In this document: piece after piece, positions 52,270 through 60,967 of the stretch
Layout of the letters: each line of letters opens with the position of its first letter
Numbering within the stretch: the first letter of the stretch is position 1
Source: an uncultured Bacillaceae bacterium
GTDB lineage: Bacteria > Bacillota > Bacilli > Bacillales > Caldibacillaceae
Assembly (NCBI GenBank): GCA_937934645.1
Contig: CALGYZ010000054.1
Coordinates: forward strand, 186,001 to 250,000
Length of the DNA stretch: 64,000 bases
Direction: 5' to 3'
Translations under genes and position numbers: made by a program
Notes under the pieces: generated by a model
Database searches by the model: none
Told to the model about the DNA's origin: nothing
The model's input: the letters and a program-made list of their open reading frames with translations, nothing else

Positions 52270-53532
52270 ATGGAAAAAACTGTTCATCATGAGGGAATGA
52301 AAATCCATCTAATAAAAACGGACAAATATAAAACAAATACCATTGTTTTAAAAATGAAAGCCCCGATTAATAAAGACGATGCAACTTATCGCGCACTCCT
52401 TCCATATGTATTGCAAAGCGGTACAAATACATATCCGGACTATACGGAAATTCGAACATTCTTGGAAAACTTGTACGGCTGCACCCTGTTTGTGGATTTA
52501 CAGAAAAAGGGTGAATATCATATTATTTCCATCACGATGGAAGTTGCCAATGAGAAATTTTTGCAGGATAAAAAACCTTTATTAAATGAAGCATTGGGGC
52601 TTTTAGCTGATATTTTACTGAATCCGAAAATAGAAAATCATGCTTTTAATGAACAGATTGTTGCAAAGGAAAAAAGAACGTTAAAACAACGAATTCAGGC
52701 GGTTTATGATGATAAAATGCGTTATGCCAATTTGCGGCTCATCCAGGAAATGTGTAAAAATGAACCATATTTTGTACCGGTCAACGGTTTTTTAGAAGAT
52801 GTAGATCCGATTACAGGGGAAAAATTATATGCTTATTATCGCAGAGCTTTGAATGAAGATGAGATTGATTTGTACATTGTCGGTGACTTTAATGAGCAGG
52901 AAACATTAAGTTTTTGTAAAGAAAAGTTCCAGCTGGCATCCCGCAAGGCCCGGGAAATACAGAAAGATCAAGAACGGATCAATATTAAAGAAAATGTGGT
53001 CATTGAAAAACAGGAGGTTGCGCAAGGAAAATTAAATATCGGTTTCCGGACAAATATTACGTACGGGGATGATGATTATTTTGCCCTTCAAGTTTTTAAC
53101 GGATTGTTCGGCGGTTTTCCCCACTCAAAGTTATTTTTAAATGTTCGTGAAAGGGAAAGCCTTGCATATTATGCGGCAAGCAGGTTAGAAAGCCATAAAG
53201 GTCTGTTGCTGGTCATGACAGGTATTGAATCAAAAAACTTTGATAAAACCGTAAAAATTATTAAAGAAGAATTTTCGGCTATGCAGAACGGAGAATTTAC
53301 AGAAGCGGAGATTGAACAGACTAAAGCCGTAATACAAAATCAAATGCTAGAAACATTGGATACGTCAAGGGGACTTGTTGAAGTATTATATCATAATGTG
53401 ATCAGCGGTAAGACCGTGACCGAGGAAGAATGGATGGAGAAAATAAAACAGGTGTCCAGAGACGATATCCTTCAAGTTGGGAAAAAAATCCATCTGGATA
53501 CGATTTACTTTTTATCTGGAATGGAGGCGTAA
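52270..53532 (+). CDS. ymfF: YmfF, M16 peptidase-like protein without zinc motif
   Basis: 420 residues of the M16 fold. Where the catalytic HxxEH should be, the sequence reads LLPYVLQSGTNTYPD, so it cannot bind zinc in the usual way; it is probably the non-catalytic partner of YmfH next door. The R/Y-loop-like region FPHSKLFLNVRERESLAYYA is present. The frame starts at ATG 52240, but AGGAGG (52258-52263) is six bases before ATG 52270. Confidence 0.9.
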   Translation: MEKTVHHEGMKIHLIKTDKYKTNTIVLKMKAPINKDDATYRALLPYVLQSGTNTYPDYTEIRTFLENLYGCTLFVDLQKKGEYHIISITMEVANEKFLQDKKPLLNEALGLLADILLNPKIENHAFNEQIVAKEKRTLKQRIQAVYDDKMRYANLRLIQEMCKNEPYFVPVNGFLEDVDPITGEKLYAYYRRALNEDEIDLYIVGDFNEQETLSFCKEKFQLASRKAREIQKDQERINIKENVVIEKQEVAQGKLNIGFRTNITYGDDDYFALQVFNGLFGGFPHSKLFLNVRERESLAYYAASRLESHKGLLLVMTGIESKNFDKTVKIIKEEFSAMQNGEFTEAEIEQTKAVIQNQMLETLDTSRGLVEVLYHNVISGKTVTEEEWMEKIKQVSRDDILQVGKKIHLDTIYFLSGMEA

Positions 53533-53535
53533 AGA

Positions 53536-54825
53536 GTGGAGCAGATTTATCATTCTCAATTGCAAGAAGAATTGTATTATGAGAAACTGGCAAACGGACT
53601 GGATGTATATATTTTACCGAAAAAAGGATTCAATAAGACATATGCAACTTTTACGACAAAGTATGGTTCCATTGATAACCATTTTGTTCCTCTCGGAGAA
53701 AATGAGTATAAAATCGTCCCGGATGGAATCGCCCACTTTCTGGAACATAAAATGTTTGAGAAAAAAGACGGGGATGTTTTCCAGTTATTCAGTAAACAAG
53801 GAGCGTCGGCAAACGCTTTTACTTCGTTTACGAGAACGGCGTATTTGTTTTCTTCTACATCCAATGTTGAAAAAAATTTAAACACACTACTTGACTTTGT
53901 CCAGGAACCGTACTTTACTGAACAAACGGTCGAAAAAGAAAAAGGGATTATCGGCCAAGAAATTCAGATGTATAATGATAATCCGGAATGGCGTTTATAT
54001 TTTGGTACAATTGAAAACATGTATCATAATCATCCGGTAAAAATTGACATTGCCGGTACAATCGGGTCCATTTCCAAAATAACGAAAGATTTACTGTATG
54101 AATGCTACTACACTTTTTATCATCCTTCTAATATGCTGCTATTTGTTGTCGGACCCGTTGATCCGTTAAAAATCATGAATTTGGTTAAAGATAATCAGGC
54201 TAAAAAAACATTCAATGCCCACAAGGAGATTAAGCGAAAATTTGAAGCCGAACCGGAACCTGTATGGGAAAAAGAAAAGATTATCAAAATGAATGTTCAA
54301 ACACCGAAATTAATGGTTGGGATTAAAGGAAACATTCTTCATCAAAAGGGTAATCAAATGTTAAAAAGCGAATTATCCGCCCAGTTATTGCTGGATCTTT
54401 TGTTCGGAAAAAGTAGCAGGAATTACCGGGAATTGTATGATGAGGGATTAATTGATGATACTTTTTCCTATGATTATACACAGGAACAAAACTTCGGTTT
54501 CGCATTAATCGGCGGTGACACCCGTGATCCGGATCTTCTGGAAAAAAAGCTGAAACAAATTTTATTGAAGGCGCGGACAGGTGAAAATTTAGATGCAGAA
54601 GATTTGGAGCGGGTAAAAAAGAACCGGATCGGCCGATTTTTAAGGGCATTAAATTCACCGGAATATATAGCGAATCAATTTACAAGGTATGCTTTTCATG
54701 AAATGGATTTATTTAATGTTGTTCCAATGCTTGAAGAAATCACCTTCACTGATGTAATAACAATGGCAGCAAAACTAATCGCAGAAGAACGTCTTACAGC
54801 ATGTAAAGTGCTGCCGAAATCGTAG
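53536..54825 (+). CDS. ymfH: YmfH, M16 zinc peptidase
   Basis: 429 residues. The zinc motif HFLEH is at residues 67-71 with the distal glutamate in EKGIIGQEIQMYNDNPEWR. It is therefore the catalytic half of a predicted YmfF-YmfH pair. Start is GTG 53536, eight bases after GGAGGC (53523-53528), three bases past the ymfF stop. Substrate unknown. Confidence 0.94.
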   Translation: MEQIYHSQLQEELYYEKLANGLDVYILPKKGFNKTYATFTTKYGSIDNHFVPLGENEYKIVPDGIAHFLEHKMFEKKDGDVFQLFSKQGASANAFTSFTRTAYLFSSTSNVEKNLNTLLDFVQEPYFTEQTVEKEKGIIGQEIQMYNDNPEWRLYFGTIENMYHNHPVKIDIAGTIGSISKITKDLLYECYYTFYHPSNMLLFVVGPVDPLKIMNLVKDNQAKKTFNAHKEIKRKFEAEPEPVWEKEKIIKMNVQTPKLMVGIKGNILHQKGNQMLKSELSAQLLLDLLFGKSSRNYRELYDEGLIDDTFSYDYTQEQNFGFALIGGDTRDPDLLEKKLKQILLKARTGENLDAEDLERVKKNRIGRFLRALNSPEYIANQFTRYAFHEMDLFNVVPMLEEITFTDVITMAAKLIAEERLTACKVLPKS

Positions 54826-54845
54826 AATAAAAAATGGCAGATGAT

Positions 54846-54869
54846 AAGGGGGAAACAGTTCCCCTTTTT
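54846..54869 (+). terminator. ymfH terminator
   Basis: AAGGGGGAA (54846-54854) pairs with TTCCCCTTTTT (54859-54869). Confidence 0.88.
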
Positions 54870-54900
54870 CCTATTACCTGTAAACGGGGGAGGATGACGG

Positions 54901-55632
54901 TTGGAAAAAGAATTTGTTTTAATAACCGGTGCCAGCGGTGGAATCGGTAAAGAAATTTGCCATGCCCTTGCTAAAAAAGGCTACCATTTATATTTGCATT
55001 ACAACGAAAATAAAGAAGCCATTATCCGGTTAATGGAAGATTTATCGGATATTAACCGGAAAGGTGAATTTATACCGATCAAGGCAGACCTGCGCACTGA
55101 AGAAGGGACGGAAAAGCTTTGCCGGGAAGTGTTTCAAGTTGACGGAATTATTCATAACAGCGGAAATTCTGTTAGAAAATTGTTGACGAATATGCAACCT
55201 GAAGAAATTAATGATTTAATTTCCTTGCATTTAAGGGCCCCCATTTTTATAACAAAAAGCTTATTGCCGAAGATGATTTATAGAAAAAAAGGGTCCATTA
55301 TTTTTATTTCTTCAATCTGGGGTCAAACCGGTGCATCCTGTGAAACAGTGTATTCGGCTGTTAAAGGGGGACAGATCAGTTTTGCCAAAGCTTTAAGTAA
55401 AGAAATTGCCCCCAGCAATATCCGTGTAAATGTTGTAGCTCCCGGTGCTATCCAGACCCGGATGATCAGTGATTTAGACGGCGATGAACTCGAACATTTA
55501 AAACATGAAATACCTTTAGGAAAATTCGGATTGCCGGAGGATATCGCAAAAACTGTTCAGTTTTTACTTTCGGAAGACGCATCTTATATTACGGGCCAGG
55601 TAATCGGTGTCAACGGCGGCTGGTATACATAA
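54901..55632 (+). CDS. ymfI: YmfI, short-chain dehydrogenase/reductase
   Basis: 243 residues of the SDR family (FabG-like). Cofactor motif TGASGGIG (residues 8-15), structural motif HNSGNS in place of the usual NNAG, catalytic serine in SSIWGQTG and YxxxK as YSAVK. Substrate unknown. Start is TTG 54901 behind GGGGAGG. It ends GQVIGVNGGW, a common SDR C-terminus. Confidence 0.92.
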   Translation: MEKEFVLITGASGGIGKEICHALAKKGYHLYLHYNENKEAIIRLMEDLSDINRKGEFIPIKADLRTEEGTEKLCREVFQVDGIIHNSGNSVRKLLTNMQPEEINDLISLHLRAPIFITKSLLPKMIYRKKGSIIFISSIWGQTGASCETVYSAVKGGQISFAKALSKEIAPSNIRVNVVAPGAIQTRMISDLDGDELEHLKHEIPLGKFGLPEDIAKTVQFLLSEDASYITGQVIGVNGGWYT

Positions 55633-55691
55633 ACAAGGAAAAGTGAGAACAACATAAATATCCCGTATAATTTTTGCCATGCAATGCAAAA

Positions 55692-55726
55692 ATAGTATTG
55701 AACAACAAAAGGAGGTTCAATACTAT
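55692..55726 (+). promoter_or_regulatory. Palindrome over the ymfJ ribosome binding site and start codon
   Basis: ATAGTATTGAAC (55692-55703) and GTTCAATACTAT (55715-55726) are perfect complements, 12 bp, with an 11-base loop. The ribosome binding site AAAAGGAGG (55707-55715) occupies the loop and the first two bases of the start codon (ATG 55725-55727) close the stem. It could be an RNA hairpin or a DNA operator. Confidence 0.8.
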
Positions 55727-55982
55727 GAGTGTATTGCATAATTGGGAAGAATGGAAAAACTTTCTTGGCAACCGTTTAAAACAGGCGAAAGAAGCGGGTT
55801 TGGACCAAAATGTAATCTCAGAACTGGCATACCAAATTGGTGATTATTTAGCTGAAAATGTGGATCCGAAAAATGAACAGGAAAGGGTATTGGCTGATTT
55901 GTGGTCAGTTGCAAATGAAGAAGAACAAAAAGCTATTGCCAATATGATGGTAAAATTAGTACAAAATAACGATACAAAATAG
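55725..55982 (+). CDS. ymfJ: YmfJ, DUF3243 protein
   Basis: 85 residues, acidic and helical, containing LGNRLKQAKEAGLDQNVISE and DYLAENVDPKNEQERVL. It belongs to the small DUF3243 family of Bacillaceae, function unknown. The frame opens at 55674, but the strong AAAAGGAGG site and family length set the start at ATG 55725. The start codon lies at the end of a palindrome. Confidence 0.93.
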   Translation: MSVLHNWEEWKNFLGNRLKQAKEAGLDQNVISELAYQIGDYLAENVDPKNEQERVLADLWSVANEEEQKAIANMMVKLVQNNDTK

Positions 55983-56004
55983 AGAGGGGTTCACCTCTCT
56001 TTTT
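55981..56004 (+). terminator. ymfJ terminator
   Basis: AGAGAGG pairs with CCTCTCT around GGTTCA, followed by TTTT. It overlaps the ymfJ stop codon. Confidence 0.85.
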
Positions 56005-56259
56005 CATTGATTTATATGAAAGTAAAAATTTTACAATTTTAATTTTTTATTGCATAATTGTAAAGGGAAAATAAAGCCGGCTCAATCTTTTATTCTTATT
56101 TTCTATGTTATTTTTAACCCGCCGGTAAAAATGTTCCGAAATTTTTCAGAAATAATATTAAAAATAGGCTTTATCATCTTTCATAACCGTAAAAAATCAT
56201 ATATTATTTATATAGTGAGGTTTTTATCATTCAGGGATACCTGATAAATGGTGAGCTTT

Positions 56260-57048
56260 ATGGACGAGAAAAAACAATGGTACTTAGAGTATGAATTACT
56301 CATTAACCGTCCCGGGCTTCTCGGAGACATCGCATCACTTCTGGGCATGTTGTCTATAAACATTATAACAATTAACGGCGTTGATAAAGGCCGGAGGGGA
56401 CTTTTAATCCTATCGGCAGATGACCAGATAAAACGTTTGGAGCTTATATTACAAACGATGGAAAGTATCCGGCTGATTAAATTACGGAGACCGACTTTAA
56501 GGGATCTCCTGGCCATACGGCACGGCCGGTACATTCAACGGGATGAAGATGATAAAAGAGTTTTCCGTTTCATCCGTGATGAAATTGGTTTACTCGTTGA
56601 TTTTATGAGTGAAATTTTTAAAAAGGACGGACATTGTTTAGTCGGCATCCGCGGTATGCCGCGGGTCGGAAAAACGGAGTCTGTTGTTGCTGCCAGTGTA
56701 TCAGCGAACAAACGGTGGCTTCTTATATCTTCTACATTATTAAAGCAAACGGTACGTGACCGACTTCATGCAGGTGAATACAGTGAAAATTATATCTATA
56801 TTATTGACGGGGCAGTTTCAAAAAATCGGGGTAGCGAGAAACACTGGGCTTTAATACGCGAACTCATGCGCCTGCCTGCGGTTAAAGTGATTGAACATCC
56901 CGATTTATTTGTAAAAAACACAGAATATACGATTGATAATTTCGATTACATTATCGAATTACAGAATGATCCGTCCGAAAAAATTACCTATCATATGGAT
57001 AAACATGAATTTTTTCAAGAAAATATGTTTAACGGCTTTGATTTTTAG
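56260..57048 (+). CDS. ymfK: YmfK, DUF3388 protein with ACT-like and P-loop parts
   Basis: 262 residues. The N-terminal 70 residues look like an ACT domain (LLINRPGLLGDIASLLGML, INIITINGVDKGRRG). The C-terminal part carries a P-loop-like GMPRVGKTESVVAAS and an IYIIDGAVSKN strand, so a nucleotide-binding role is possible. Function unknown. ATG 56260 is preferred (GGTGA at 56250-56254); ATG 56248 is an in-frame alternative. The 255 bases before it are AT-rich with no clear promoter. Confidence 0.88.
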   Translation: MDEKKQWYLEYELLINRPGLLGDIASLLGMLSINIITINGVDKGRRGLLILSADDQIKRLELILQTMESIRLIKLRRPTLRDLLAIRHGRYIQRDEDDKRVFRFIRDEIGLLVDFMSEIFKKDGHCLVGIRGMPRVGKTESVVAASVSANKRWLLISSTLLKQTVRDRLHAGEYSENYIYIIDGAVSKNRGSEKHWALIRELMRLPAVKVIEHPDLFVKNTEYTIDNFDYIIELQNDPSEKITYHMDKHEFFQENMFNGFDF

Positions 57049-57068
57049 TAAATGGAAGGTGTTTACCA

Positions 57069-57977
57069 GTGACAGAATTAGGCAAACGGTTAAGAGAGGC
57101 ACGGGAAGAAAAAGGACTGACACTGGATGATCTCCAGGATCTTACGAAAATTCAAAAACGATACTTGCAGGGAATTGAAGAGGGAAACTTTGATATTATT
57201 CCCGGAAAGTTTTATGTACGTGCATTTATAAAACAGTATGCCGAGGCCGTCGGGCTGGACCCGGATGAACTGTTTGAGGAATATAAACAGGAAATACCGT
57301 CTGTATATGAGAGTGAAGACCTGACGGAACAAATTTCCCGTTCCAAGTCTAGAAGAACGGTGCAATCCAAAACTTCCAAAATTATGGAACATTTGCCGAA
57401 AGCCGGAATTGCTATACTCGTGATCGGAATTTTAGTGTTAATATGGATTTTTGCTCAAAATATGATCGGCAGTAAGGAAACATCTGATTCGGTCCAAAAT
57501 CAAGCTGCCGATGAAGATGTATCTTTTGAACAATCCGGAAACCAGCCTGAGGAAGACGAAACCAAAAAGGAAGAAATGCGTGACGATGAATCCGGAGAAG
57601 AAGGTAAACAGGAAGAAGAAAAAGGAAAAGATGATGAGCCTACCATCGAAATCGTAGAACAGGAAGGAAATACGACTACATATCATTTGACCAACGCTGA
57701 TACTTTTGAGTTAGAGTTAAAAGCGACAGAAGGCGGACAGTCTTGGATCGGCATTCACAACTTAAATGATGAACAAATCTTAGAAACAACGATTACTGAA
57801 GATTCACCGGAAACTCTAGATTTATCGGACGAATCCGGGGTCAGAATCCGGATCGGCAATGCACCGGCAGTTGAAGTCTATGTAAACGATGAACAACTGG
57901 ACATTCCATCTGATTCCCATGTCCAAAATATTATCATCCAATACGGTGAAGATGACGAGGGGCAGTCTGAACAATGA
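57069..57977 (+). CDS. rodZ: RodZ (YmfM) cell-shape protein
   Basis: 302 residues: N-terminal helix-turn-helix domain of the RodZ type (LGKRLREAREEKGLTLDDLQ, FDIIPGKFYVRAFIKQYA), one membrane helix (about 112-131), a long acidic extracytoplasmic linker and a C-terminal DUF4115 beta domain. RodZ links MreB to wall synthesis. Start is GTG 57069 behind GGAAGGTG. Located just before pgsA, as in B. subtilis. Confidence 0.95.
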   Translation: MTELGKRLREAREEKGLTLDDLQDLTKIQKRYLQGIEEGNFDIIPGKFYVRAFIKQYAEAVGLDPDELFEEYKQEIPSVYESEDLTEQISRSKSRRTVQSKTSKIMEHLPKAGIAILVIGILVLIWIFAQNMIGSKETSDSVQNQAADEDVSFEQSGNQPEEDETKKEEMRDDESGEEGKQEEEKGKDDEPTIEIVEQEGNTTTYHLTNADTFELELKATEGGQSWIGIHNLNDEQILETTITEDSPETLDLSDESGVRIRIGNAPAVEVYVNDEQLDIPSDSHVQNIIIQYGEDDEGQSEQ

Positions 57978-58039
57978 ACTGGCCCCGTTTTTTATCGTAA
58001 ATTTGCGAAACATTTGTTTATTGGAGGTCTGAATGAATC

Positions 58040-58618
58040 GTGAACATACCGAATCGAATTACTGTTGCACGCGTGCTTTTAATTCCTGTTTTTGTGATTC
58101 TTTTAAGTGGTGATTTTTCATGGGGGTTTATCCATTTTGGGGATGTCAGTCTTTCCGTATCCCGTATGACCGGGACGATTATTTTTATCATTGCCGCCAT
58201 GACTGACTGGATTGACGGTTATTATGCCCGAAAATATAACCTCGTAACGAATTTTGGTAAATTTTTGGACCCGTTGGCTGATAAACTGCTGGTATCCTCC
58301 GCATTTATTATTTTAGTCGGGCTCGGTCATGCACCCGCCTGGGTTGTTATTATTATAATTGCTAGGGAATTTGCCGTAACTGGTTTACGTTTAATACTTG
58401 CGGACAGCGGGGAAGTTGTTGCTGCGAATATGCTGGGGAAAATAAAAACATGGACACAAATGCTGGCCATCATTTTATTGCTGTTAAACAATGTGCCTTT
58501 CAATTACATTAATTTTCCCGCTGCGGACATTATGTTGTATGTTTCCTTAATTTTTACGGTTTGGTCCGGAATGGATTATTTTATTAAAAATAAACATGCG
58601 TTCAGCCAGTCAAAATAA
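58040..58618 (+). CDS. pgsA: Phosphatidylglycerophosphate synthase
   Basis: 192 residues with several membrane helices. The CDP-alcohol phosphotransferase motif reads DWIDGYYARKYNLVTNFGKF followed by LDPLADK; all aspartates are present. It makes PG-phosphate from CDP-diacylglycerol and glycerol 3-phosphate. The start is GTG 58040, 11 bases after TTGGAGGT; an ATG at 58033 has closer spacing but is in another frame, so it may compete. Confidence 0.96.
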   Translation: MNIPNRITVARVLLIPVFVILLSGDFSWGFIHFGDVSLSVSRMTGTIIFIIAAMTDWIDGYYARKYNLVTNFGKFLDPLADKLLVSSAFIILVGLGHAPAWVVIIIIAREFAVTGLRLILADSGEVVAANMLGKIKTWTQMLAIILLLLNNVPFNYINFPAADIMLYVSLIFTVWSGMDYFIKNKHAFSQSK

Positions 58619-58634
58619 GTATGTGGAGTGATCT

Positions 58635-59885
58635 ATGATGAATGCTGAGATCATTACAGTAGGTTCCGAATTGTTGCTCGGCCAAATTTTGAACACCAAT
58701 GCGAAGTTTATTTCTTCCCATCTGGCCAGACTGGGTGTAAATGTATATTATCAAACGGTAGTCGGTGATAATCCGGAACGGTTGAAAAACGCCCTTCAAA
58801 TTGCCCAAAACCGGTCTGATTTAATTATTTTTTCCGGCGGCTTAGGACCAACAAAAGATGATTTGACAAAAGAAACGCTTGCCCAAGTCCTCGATGTCCA
58901 TTTAGTCTACGATGAAAAGGCGCTTTCCTCCATACAATCATTTTTCAAAAAGAGAAAAGTGAAAATGACAGAAAATAATAAAAAGCAAGCGCTCGTATTT
59001 GAAAATGCCCAGGTGTTGCCAAATGAAACCGGACTCGCACCGGGAATGGCTTTAACGAAAGACGGACTCACCTATATTTTGTTACCCGGTCCGCCGAGCG
59101 AATTGGAACCGATGTTTGTTAAATATGCGATACCGGTCATTTTAAAGCAAGTCAAACGAATCGAAAAAATAGAATCAAGAATGTTACGTTTTTTTGGGAT
59201 CGGTGAATCAAATTTAGAACAACAATTAGAAGATCTCATTGATAATCAGAGCAATCCGACCATCGCTCCTTTGGCATCGGACGGGGAAGTATCCATTCGT
59301 TTGACCGCCAAACATGCAGATGATCAAATACGGAAACAGATGCTGGATGAAGTCGAAAGGGAAATCCAATCCCGGGTCGGCCAATACTTTTACGGATATG
59401 ATGAGACAACGATAATTAAAGAAATGGCCAATCTTATTGAAGAACAAAATTATACATTAGCTGCCGCAGAAAGCTTAACCGGTGGTCTCTTTCAAGAAGA
59501 GGTGACGTCGATTTCCGGTGTCAGTAAATGGTTCAAAGGCGGCATCGTATCTTATTCAACCGAAGTAAAAATGAACACGCTGGGAGTTAAAATAGAGACC
59601 ATTGATACATATGGGGTCGTTAGCGCTGAATGTGCGAAAGAAATGGCTGAAAATGTGCGGAAATTAATGGATGCGGATATTGGCATCAGTTTTACAGGGG
59701 TTGCAGGACCGGCATCATTGGAAGGAAAAGAACCGGGAACGGTTTACATTGGTGTTTCCCTGAAAAACAGTCCAGCTGTTGCCCATTTAAAAGTGTTTCC
59801 CGGCAACAGGGAACGGGTCAGGGTTCTGGCGGTAAAAACAGGTGCATGGCATATAATAAAAGAAATCAAAAACCGGTTGAAATAA
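58635..59885 (+). CDS. cinA: CinA competence/damage-inducible protein
   Basis: 416 residues: N-terminal MoCF-like domain (EIITVGSELLLGQILNTNAK, FSGGLGPTKDD) and C-terminal NMN deamidase-like domain (AAAESLTGGLFQEEVTSISG, FTGVAGPA). It is thought to act in pyridine nucleotide salvage. Two start ATGs lie in tandem (58635, 58638) behind GTGGAGTGATC. A terminator covers its stop, and recA does not follow. Confidence 0.96.
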   Translation: MMNAEIITVGSELLLGQILNTNAKFISSHLARLGVNVYYQTVVGDNPERLKNALQIAQNRSDLIIFSGGLGPTKDDLTKETLAQVLDVHLVYDEKALSSIQSFFKKRKVKMTENNKKQALVFENAQVLPNETGLAPGMALTKDGLTYILLPGPPSELEPMFVKYAIPVILKQVKRIEKIESRMLRFFGIGESNLEQQLEDLIDNQSNPTIAPLASDGEVSIRLTAKHADDQIRKQMLDEVEREIQSRVGQYFYGYDETTIIKEMANLIEEQNYTLAAAESLTGGLFQEEVTSISGVSKWFKGGIVSYSTEVKMNTLGVKIETIDTYGVVSAECAKEMAENVRKLMDADIGISFTGVAGPASLEGKEPGTVYIGVSLKNSPAVAHLKVFPGNRERVRVLAVKTGAWHIIKEIKNRLK

Positions 59886-59911
59886 AGGGACAAGTTTGCC
59901 CTTTATTTTTT
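59881..59911 (+). terminator. cinA terminator
   Basis: AATAAAGGG (59881-59889) pairs with CCCTTTATT (59899-59907), followed by TTTT. Confidence 0.87.
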
Positions 59912-59936
59912 ATGGAGTGAAAGAGGGTGTAATTCG

Positions 59937-60389
59937 TTGCGTCCGAAAATTTTAGTTGATGCCGATGCCTGCCCGGTTATTGATATCATTATTAAAGTGG
60001 CAAAGCAATTCCGTTTGGAAACATTTTTATTTTGTGATACCTCCCATAATATCGAACGGGACGGTGCAAAAACCATAATCGTTGCAAAAGGAACGGATGC
60101 TACTGATTTTACTTTGTTAAATGAGGTAACGCAAGGCGATATTGTCATTACTCAGGATTATGGCCTGGCTGCACTTGCACTTGTAAAGCAGGCTTATGTC
60201 ATGAATCAAAACGGAATAGAGTTTACACCGGAGAATATTCAGCAATTTCTGGAGCTCCGCAATATGTCCCAGAAAATAAGAAAATCGGGCGGAAAATGGA
60301 AAGGGGCAAAAAAAAGAAAAAAAGCTGATGATGAACGCTTTCTATCTCATTTAATAAAACTATGTAAAAAAGCAATAAATAAACAATAA
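59937..60389 (+). CDS. DUF188 (YaiI/YqxD) family protein
   Basis: 150 residues. The family signature ILVDADACPVIDIIIKVA is at the N-terminus, followed by GDIVITQDYGLAALAL and a Lys-rich tail; a PIN-like fold has been suggested for the family, but no activity is settled. Start is TTG 59937, eight bases after AGAGGGTG. In B. subtilis the homologue yqxD lies elsewhere (near the dnaG-sigA region), so its place here is new relative to that order. Confidence 0.92.
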   Translation: MRPKILVDADACPVIDIIIKVAKQFRLETFLFCDTSHNIERDGAKTIIVAKGTDATDFTLLNEVTQGDIVITQDYGLAALALVKQAYVMNQNGIEFTPENIQQFLELRNMSQKIRKSGGKWKGAKKRKKADDERFLSHLIKLCKKAINKQ

Positions 60390-60427
60390 TGATATTATGT
60401 TAACAAATAAAGTACAAATCTCCCTGA

Positions 60428-60456
60428 TTGACAAAATACCCGATAGGGTATAAGAT
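60428..60456 (+). promoter_or_regulatory. Promoter of the rhodanese gene with CstR-type operator
   Basis: Consensus -35 TTGACA (60428-60433), 17 bases, TAAGAT (60451-60456). The spacer holds the perfect palindrome ATACCC-GATA-GGGTAT (60436-60451), the form of operator used by CsoR/CstR repressors. Binding there would block RNA polymerase. Confidence 0.8.
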
Positions 60457-60496
60457 GACAATAAAATATATATTAACAACAGGGGAGATCAAGGAG

Positions 60497-60853
60497 ATGG
60501 ATATTGTACTTTACATTTTTGCAGGCTTAATCGTTCTTCTTTTCATTTTTAGAAATATTCCTCCGAAGGGTGTCAGACAAATCACTGCGTCAGAACTTAG
60601 GCGTGAATTAAAAGATAAGAGCAAGCAATATATTGATGTCCGCACACCGCAGGAATTTAAAACAAGAAATATTCCCGGTTTTAAAAACTATCCCTTAAAT
60701 ATATTACCAAAAAAATTGAATGAGCTGGAGAAAGACAAGGAAGTCGTTGTCATTTGTCAAAGCGGGATGCGCTCCCGTCAGGCATGTAAAATTTTAATAA
60801 ACGCAGGATTTAAAAAAGTAACGAATGTAAAAGGCGGAATGAATATGTTTTAA
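60497..60853 (+). CDS. Membrane-anchored rhodanese
   Basis: 118 residues: one N-terminal membrane helix (3-19) and a single rhodanese domain (about 27-117) with the active cysteine C87 in VICQSGMRS and IDVRTPQEF. Such proteins carry sulfane sulfur as a cysteine persulfide. The open frame begins at 60428, but that includes the promoter; GGGGAG (60482-60487) is nine bases before ATG 60497. The CstR-type operator in its promoter and the CstR-like gene downstream point to persulfide-induced expression. Confidence 0.93.
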   Translation: MDIVLYIFAGLIVLLFIFRNIPPKGVRQITASELRRELKDKSKQYIDVRTPQEFKTRNIPGFKNYPLNILPKKLNELEKDKEVVVICQSGMRSRQACKILINAGFKKVTNVKGGMNMF

Positions 60854-60923
60854 TTCCGTTTCATGTCAGAAAACAGAGGGATTCGCCCAATCTGTATTCT
60901 GGTAAAGACTTTATAAACTGCGT

Positions 60924-60929
60924 TATAAT
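60924..60929 (+). promoter_or_regulatory. -10 element upstream of cstR
   Basis: TATAAT 39 bases before the cstR start, with no good -35 and no ATACCC-type palindrome. It may be a weak promoter; read-through from the rhodanese promoter is the other source. Confidence 0.4.
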
Positions 60930-60967
60930 ATTAGTAACAATGTAAACAGAAGGAATGAGGGATTTTT

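Noticed and set aside
56050..56244. Open frame of 64 codons in the gap before ymfK
   Set aside because: AT-rich, no ribosome binding site, no recognisable family; composition fits intergenic DNA.
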